From the NCBI GenBank assembly GCA_013286675.1, contig JABDFE010000001.1:1-64000 (forward strand): 64,000 nucleotides of DNA. Direction: 5' to 3'. This document shows positions 60,525 through 64,000 of this stretch, in pieces. How positions within the stretch are numbered: the first letter of the stretch is position 1; the number at the start of each line of letters is the position of its first letter. The DNA comes from Chlamydiota bacterium. Its GTDB lineage: Bacteria; Chlamydiota; Chlamydiia; Chlamydiales; Rhabdochlamydiaceae. The translations under genes were made by a program, and so were the position numbers. Below the pieces are notes generated by a model, which saw only the letters and a program-made list of their open reading frames with translations, ran no database searches and was not told where the DNA came from.

Positions 60525-61088
60525 ATGTCACAAGTTAGCACAAATGAATTTAAAGCCGGATTAAAAGTTGAAGTTGATGGTGAACCATACACCATGGTCT
60601 CCAATGAGTTTGTCAAGCCGGGAAAAGGCCAGCCTTTTAACCGTGTAAAGCTCAAACACCTTAGAACTAGCCGTACGATTGAACGGACCTTCAAGTCAGG
60701 TGAAAAACTTGAACTTGCAGATGTCGTTGAATCCAAAATGCGTCTTCTCTACACAGATACCGATAATGCTGTGTTCATGGACGACTCGTCGTTTGAACAA
60801 ACCGAAGTTCCTTTGAAAATGATCGGTGATGGCAAACAATGGCTCATGGAGGAAATCGTCTACTCCATCATCTATTATAAAGGCGAACCGATCGAAGTTG
60901 TCCCTCCGACCTTCATGGAAATGAAGATCACTGAGACAGCTCCAGGTCTTCGCGGCGACACTTCTGGACGCGTACTCAAACCCGCGATCGTAGAAACAGG
61001 CGCTAAAATCCAAGTCCCCATCTTCGTTGAAGAAGGCGACAAAATCAAAATCGATACGCGAACCAGTGAATACGTCTCTCGCGTCTAG
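60525..61088 (+). CDS. efp: Translation elongation factor P
   Basis: 187 residues. KOW-like N-terminal domain with the modifiable lysine in FVKPGKGQPFNRVKL (the second Lys, near residue 34), then OB domains and a C-terminal VDTRTSEYVSR-like end. EF-P rescues ribosomes stalled at proline runs. Its modifying enzyme, EpmA, is encoded next to it, overlapping, so the pair is coordinated. Confidence 0.97.
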   Translation: MSQVSTNEFKAGLKVEVDGEPYTMVSNEFVKPGKGQPFNRVKLKHLRTSRTIERTFKSGEKLELADVVESKMRLLYTDTDNAVFMDDSSFEQTEVPLKMIGDGKQWLMEEIVYSIIYYKGEPIEVVPPTFMEMKITETAPGLRGDTSGRVLKPAIVETGAKIQVPIFVEEGDKIKIDTRTSEYVSRV

Positions 61089-61992
61089 AACTGAAATCTT
61101 AAAGCAGCGCGCACACATGCTTGCAGAGGTGCGCGCTTTTTTTTCTCATAAAAAAATCTTAGAAGTCGACACTCCGATTTTATCCCATGCAGCTCCCATC
61201 GATACCCATATTGAAGTCATGGCCATTCCTTCAGTGAAAGGCTTTCTCCACACCTCCCCTGAATATGCCATGAAGCGGCTGATTGCCGAAGGAAGCGGAG
61301 ATATTTATCAACTCAGCCACGTCTTCCGAGCGGAAGAAGCCGGACGGCTGCACAATCCCGAATTTACCATGATCGAGTGGTACCGCATCGGCGTTTCATT
61401 TCAGTTTCTAATCGATGAAACCCTTGAACTTATCCGGCTCTTCTTAGGAAATATCCCCGTTCATATCTACACCTATTCACAAGCTTTTCAGAAATTCGTT
61501 GGCATCGATCACCTAGCAGCTTCCCCTTCCGACCTTAAAAAAATCGCAGAGGAAAATAATCTCCCCCTAACCTCGGATGCAGACTCCTGGGATAAAGACA
61601 CTTTTCTCCATTTTTTGATGGCCTTTTTGATCGAACCACAATTTGCCGGCCTCAATATCATCCGAGATTTCCCCTCCACACAAGCCGCTCTTGCTCAAGT
61701 GTACCAAGATGTCGCAGAGCGTTTTGAAGTCTATTTCAACGGCATTGAACTAGCTAACGGCTTCCATGAACTGACAGATCCCGTCGAACAACGCCGTCGG
61801 TTTGTCCAGGCCAATTGTGAACGCGAAAAACTCGGCAAAGAAACTTTGCCACTAGATGAAAACTTTCTCTCCGCTCTAGAAGACCTTCCTGACTCATGCG
61901 GAGTCGCTGTCGGATTCGACAGACTTCTCATGCTCCAATTGAACAAAGAAAGCCTCAAAGAAATCCTTCCTTTTGCTTGGGACAATATTTAA
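61066..61992 (+). CDS. epmA: EF-P lysyl-lysine ligase-like (EpmA/GenX)
   Basis: 308 residues from a GTG at 61066; an ATG at 61117 and one at 61027 are alternatives. The class II LysRS-like core is evident: HKKILEVDTPILSHAAPIDTHIEV, HTSPEYAMKRL, YQLSHVFRAEEAG, EFTMIEWYR and the final GVAVGFDRLLML. EpmA adds beta-lysine to the EF-P lysine. The gene overlaps the efp end and is presumably translationally coupled. No EpmB (aminomutase) gene is in the window. Confidence 0.9.
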   Translation: MNTSLASRTEILKQRAHMLAEVRAFFSHKKILEVDTPILSHAAPIDTHIEVMAIPSVKGFLHTSPEYAMKRLIAEGSGDIYQLSHVFRAEEAGRLHNPEFTMIEWYRIGVSFQFLIDETLELIRLFLGNIPVHIYTYSQAFQKFVGIDHLAASPSDLKKIAEENNLPLTSDADSWDKDTFLHFLMAFLIEPQFAGLNIIRDFPSTQAALAQVYQDVAERFEVYFNGIELANGFHELTDPVEQRRRFVQANCEREKLGKETLPLDENFLSALEDLPDSCGVAVGFDRLLMLQLNKESLKEILPFAWDNI

Positions 61993-62035
61993 GTACCTGC
62001 AAGTCAGTAAGTTGCATTTTCTACTCCGGAATTGC

Positions 62036-62069
62036 CTGACATTTTCGGAGTATACTCCGAAAATGTCAG
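62036..62069. terminator. 34-bp perfect palindrome between epmA and nadE
   Basis: CTGACATTTTCGGAGTA and its exact complement form a 34-base perfect palindrome, ending 3 bases before the nadE stop. It lies between convergent genes and is a good two-way terminator. A partial copy of the centre (TACTCCGGAA) stands just before it at 62022-62031. Confidence 0.65.
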
Positions 62070-62072
62070 AGA

Positions 62073-63707
62073 CTACATCCATTTCTGGACGATCGGATAG
62101 CGCCGACCGACTCTAAAGGCCTTTTTGGTGACACGGATGCCCGGAGCTGATTGACGCCGCTTATATTCTGATGCATGGATCCGATGGATCAAATCTAAAA
62201 CAAGCTCTAAGGGAAAACTGTATTTATTCACAATCTCTTCAGGCGTCATCAGATCTTCGACATACGCTTGCAGGACTGCATCGACAATCGCGTAATCTGG
62301 CAGCGTATCGGTGTCTCGTTGGTCAGGCCTTAATTCTGCAGAGGGCGGCTTATCGATCGTTGACTGAGGGATTATCTCTTTTTCCCGATTGATCCACCGA
62401 GATAGCATATAAACCTGTGTCTTGCTGACATCCGCAATCACACCAAGGCCTCCTGCCATATCTCCATAGAGCGTACAGTAGCCCATCGCCAGTTCGCTTT
62501 TATTGCCTGTGCTGATGAGGAGATATCCCAGCTTATTTGAAAGAGCCATGAGGATCATTCCCCGGATGCGCGATTGGATATTTTCTTCGGTGATATCGAG
62601 CGGCTTGCCTTGGAAAAATGGGGTTAGCGTTTTAAGATAGGTCTCATAGATCCCATCGATATGGACCACATCCAATTCAATCCCAAGATTTTTAACCAAA
62701 ACTTGAGCATCTTTTAAGCTCGAGGGAGAATTAAATTTTGATGGCATCGCTAAAGCATAGACGTTTTCTTTTCCTAAAGCCTCGACAGCAATACACGCTG
62801 TCAAAGCTGAATCGATCCCTCCGGAAACACCTAAAATCGCTTTCGTGAAATTCTGTTTCTGAAAATAGTCCCGCGTCCCTAAAACTAGCGCGTGGTACAA
62901 ATCTCCGATCGCATCGTACTTGAAAGATAACATGCAGGATTTAGAGTTCAGATCGACCATCATCAGATCTGCTTCAAACCCTTTGGCTAGCTGACACAGC
63001 TCTGCTTTTTCATTGATGTATACACTATACCCATCGAAAACCAGCTGATCATTAGCGCCAACTTGTGCGCAGAGAATCACAGGACATTTTAGAGTTTTGG
63101 CAGCTTTTTGGCAGACTTTCACCCGGATATCGGACTTTTGATACTGGTAAGGTGAAGCTGATAAATTGAGCAAAAGATCAATCTTGAGTTTTTGATACTC
63201 CAGCACAGGGTCGCAGGCATATCTCGTGTCGCCAACATAGCCGGCATGCTGCCAAATATCTTCGCAGATCAACACTCCGATCTTTTTTCCTTTCCAAACC
63301 CATGTCTTAAATTCAGTGCCTGGCTCAAAGTAACGCCTTTCATCAAACACATCATACGTTGGAAGCAGCGCTTTATCATGAAAACCCACAATTTTCCCAT
63401 CTTGGATAATCGCTGCGCTGTTAAGTAAAGCTTTTTCTCCATGGGCAAGATTGCGTCTGACAAGTCCTACAAGGACCATCAGCCCTTTCGTATGGGGAAT
63501 AATTTTTTGAAGCGTCTCTTCGCAAGACGTCACAAAATGGTCATGCAACACCAGATCTTCAGGAGGATAGCCGCAGACCGCAAGCTCAGGAAACAAGACG
63601 ACATCGGCTTTTTCTTTTTGGGCATGCGCAAGAGCATGAATAATTTTTTGGATATTTCCAGAAAAATCACCAATTATCGGATCAAGCTGGGCAACTAAAA
63701 CTTTCAT
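62073..63707 (-). CDS. nadE: Glutamine-dependent NAD+ synthetase
   Basis: 544 residues. N-terminal nitrilase-type glutaminase (Glu in LFPELAVCGYPPEDL, Lys in DKALLPTYDVFDE, Cys in VLICEDIWQ) and C-terminal NAD synthetase with PP-loop GVSGGIDSALTAC (near 292). It converts deamido-NAD to NAD, suggesting that this organism makes its own cofactor from a precursor. The ATG at 63707 begins the normal MKVLVAQLD start. It diverges from htpG, 17 bases away. Confidence 0.95.
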   Translation of the reverse strand: MKVLVAQLDPIIGDFSGNIQKIIHALAHAQKEKADVVLFPELAVCGYPPEDLVLHDHFVTSCEETLQKIIPHTKGLMVLVGLVRRNLAHGEKALLNSAAIIQDGKIVGFHDKALLPTYDVFDERRYFEPGTEFKTWVWKGKKIGVLICEDIWQHAGYVGDTRYACDPVLEYQKLKIDLLLNLSASPYQYQKSDIRVKVCQKAAKTLKCPVILCAQVGANDQLVFDGYSVYINEKAELCQLAKGFEADLMMVDLNSKSCMLSFKYDAIGDLYHALVLGTRDYFQKQNFTKAILGVSGGIDSALTACIAVEALGKENVYALAMPSKFNSPSSLKDAQVLVKNLGIELDVVHIDGIYETYLKTLTPFFQGKPLDITEENIQSRIRGMILMALSNKLGYLLISTGNKSELAMGYCTLYGDMAGGLGVIADVSKTQVYMLSRWINREKEIIPQSTIDKPPSAELRPDQRDTDTLPDYAIVDAVLQAYVEDLMTPEEIVNKYSFPLELVLDLIHRIHASEYKRRQSAPGIRVTKKAFRVGRRYPIVQKWM

Positions 63708-63716
63708 CTGTATAAT
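63688..63716 (+). promoter_or_regulatory. Possible promoter of htpG
   Basis: TGGGCA (63688-63693), 17 bases, TATAAT (63711-63716), located inside the 5' end of nadE. The expected start is within a few bases of the htpG ATG (63725), with no Shine-Dalgarno, so the message might be leaderless. Confidence 0.4.
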
Positions 63717-63724
63717 AGATCCAT

Positions 63725-64000
63725 ATGACACAAGGCACCCTAAAAATCCATACTGAAAACATTCTCCCCATTATCAAACGATGGCTCTATTCCGATAAAG
63801 ACATCTTTGTCAGAGAACTCGTCTCCAATGCTTGCGACGCTCTTCGCAAACTCCAAATCTTACGAGATCAGAACCTAGCCGATTTCAAAGACGAAGAGCT
63901 CAAAATCGAACTTTTTGTCGATAAAGAAGCAAGAACCCTGCAATTTGTCGATACGGGCCTTGGCATGACAGCCGAAGAAGTCGAAAAATATATCGCCCAG
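63725..64000 (+). CDS. htpG: Molecular chaperone HtpG (Hsp90), 5' part
   Basis: The ATG at 63725 opens a frame that runs off the window end (92 codons seen). The N-terminal ATPase (GHKL) signature is present: IKRWLYSDKDIFVRELVSNACDAL with the catalytic Glu and Asn, and DTGLGMTAEEVEKYI (the D-x-G-x-G motif). It is an ATP-driven chaperone. No ribosome-binding site is seen upstream. Confidence 0.93.
   Translation, partial: MTQGTLKIHTENILPIIKRWLYSDKDIFVRELVSNACDALRKLQILRDQNLADFKDEELKIELFVDKEARTLQFVDTGLGMTAEEVEKYIAQ

Noticed and set aside
1..64000. tRNA, rRNA or other known RNA genes
   Set aside because: Intergenic spaces were read for cloverleaf-type stems with a CCA or T-loop motif and none was found; a tRNAscan or Rfam search was not possible here.

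Overview
The window reads as chromosome of an environmental (amoeba- or insect-associated) member of the Chlamydiae, outside the Chlamydiaceae. The grounds are gene order and gene content recalled from Chlamydia: a block lplA - gcvH - clpC - mnmA - two ptsN genes - dut - accD - sodA; a block rnc - radA - hemC (- hemD); and a block hemG - hemE - tkt - alaS - mfd with efp nearby. Added to this are a Lpg1974/MOMP-like porin, ankyrin and TPR proteins, and three toxin-antitoxin modules. The family (Waddlia-, Simkania- or Parachlamydia-like) cannot be settled by eye. I found no rRNA, tRNA, CRISPR array or transposase gene.

Layout. 1-2.3 kb: the 3' part of a TPR-repeat gene, a small proline-rich ORF and a VapBC module. 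2.6-15.8 kb: one long, tightly overlapping minus-strand operon, in transcription order lplA, proS, a PpiD/SurA-like chaperone, a CBM9-like protein, gcvH, a giant AsmA/TamB-like protein, then a porin, a haemagglutinin-like protein and comF. 15.8-18.1 kb: orphan genes (a CX5R phosphatase-like protein, an ankyrin protein, an unknown). 18.6-25.4 kb: clpC, a DUF2975/HTH pair, a secreted kinase-like protein, a hydrolase, mnmA and BrnTA. 25.5-33.3 kb: an AlbA_2/ATPase regulator, an amino-acid permease, two PtsN proteins, an unknown membrane protein, dut, accD, sodA. 33.5-35.4 kb: three orphan genes in a row. 35.4-46.1 kb: haem genes (hemD, hemC, hemG, hemF, hemE) with radA, rnc, dapL and a two-gene nucleotidyltransferase cassette between hemC and hemD. 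46.3-56 kb: tkt, alaS, an ATPase gene, mfd. 56-64 kb: a second ATPase gene, murJ, AbiEi/AbiEii, efp, epmA, nadE and the start of htpG.

The main discovery candidate is a set of six long imperfect palindromes of about 160-180 bp (2283-2444, 15236-15415, 18296-18470, 35962-36123, 46152-46320, 48303-48464). Two lie in frame inside protein genes (lplA and hemD), much like Rickettsia palindromic elements. Two sit on either side of tkt and supply its stop codon and its ribosome-binding site. The first and last share termini, internal-loop sequence and a 25/27-identical apical loop, while their stems differ in sequence but stay self-complementary. That is a covariation pattern and suggests selection on folded RNA or hairpin DNA. 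Other notable points are a fossil 3' end of the AsmA-like gene under the start of comF; a gene-specific palindrome directly before each of three accessory ATP-binding genes; a hydroxymethylbilane synthase lacking its cofactor domain; and a KBL/AONS-like protein that has lost its PLP lysine.

Working together, the haem genes cover most steps from porphobilinogen to protoporphyrin IX. lplA with gcvH make a lipoylation pair. The operon from lplA to comF mixes lipoylation, tRNA charging and envelope assembly. The modules scattered between housekeeping genes (VapBC, BrnTA, AbiE, the NTase pair, two DUF4143/DUF234-type ATPases, AlbA_2) are the accessory layer.
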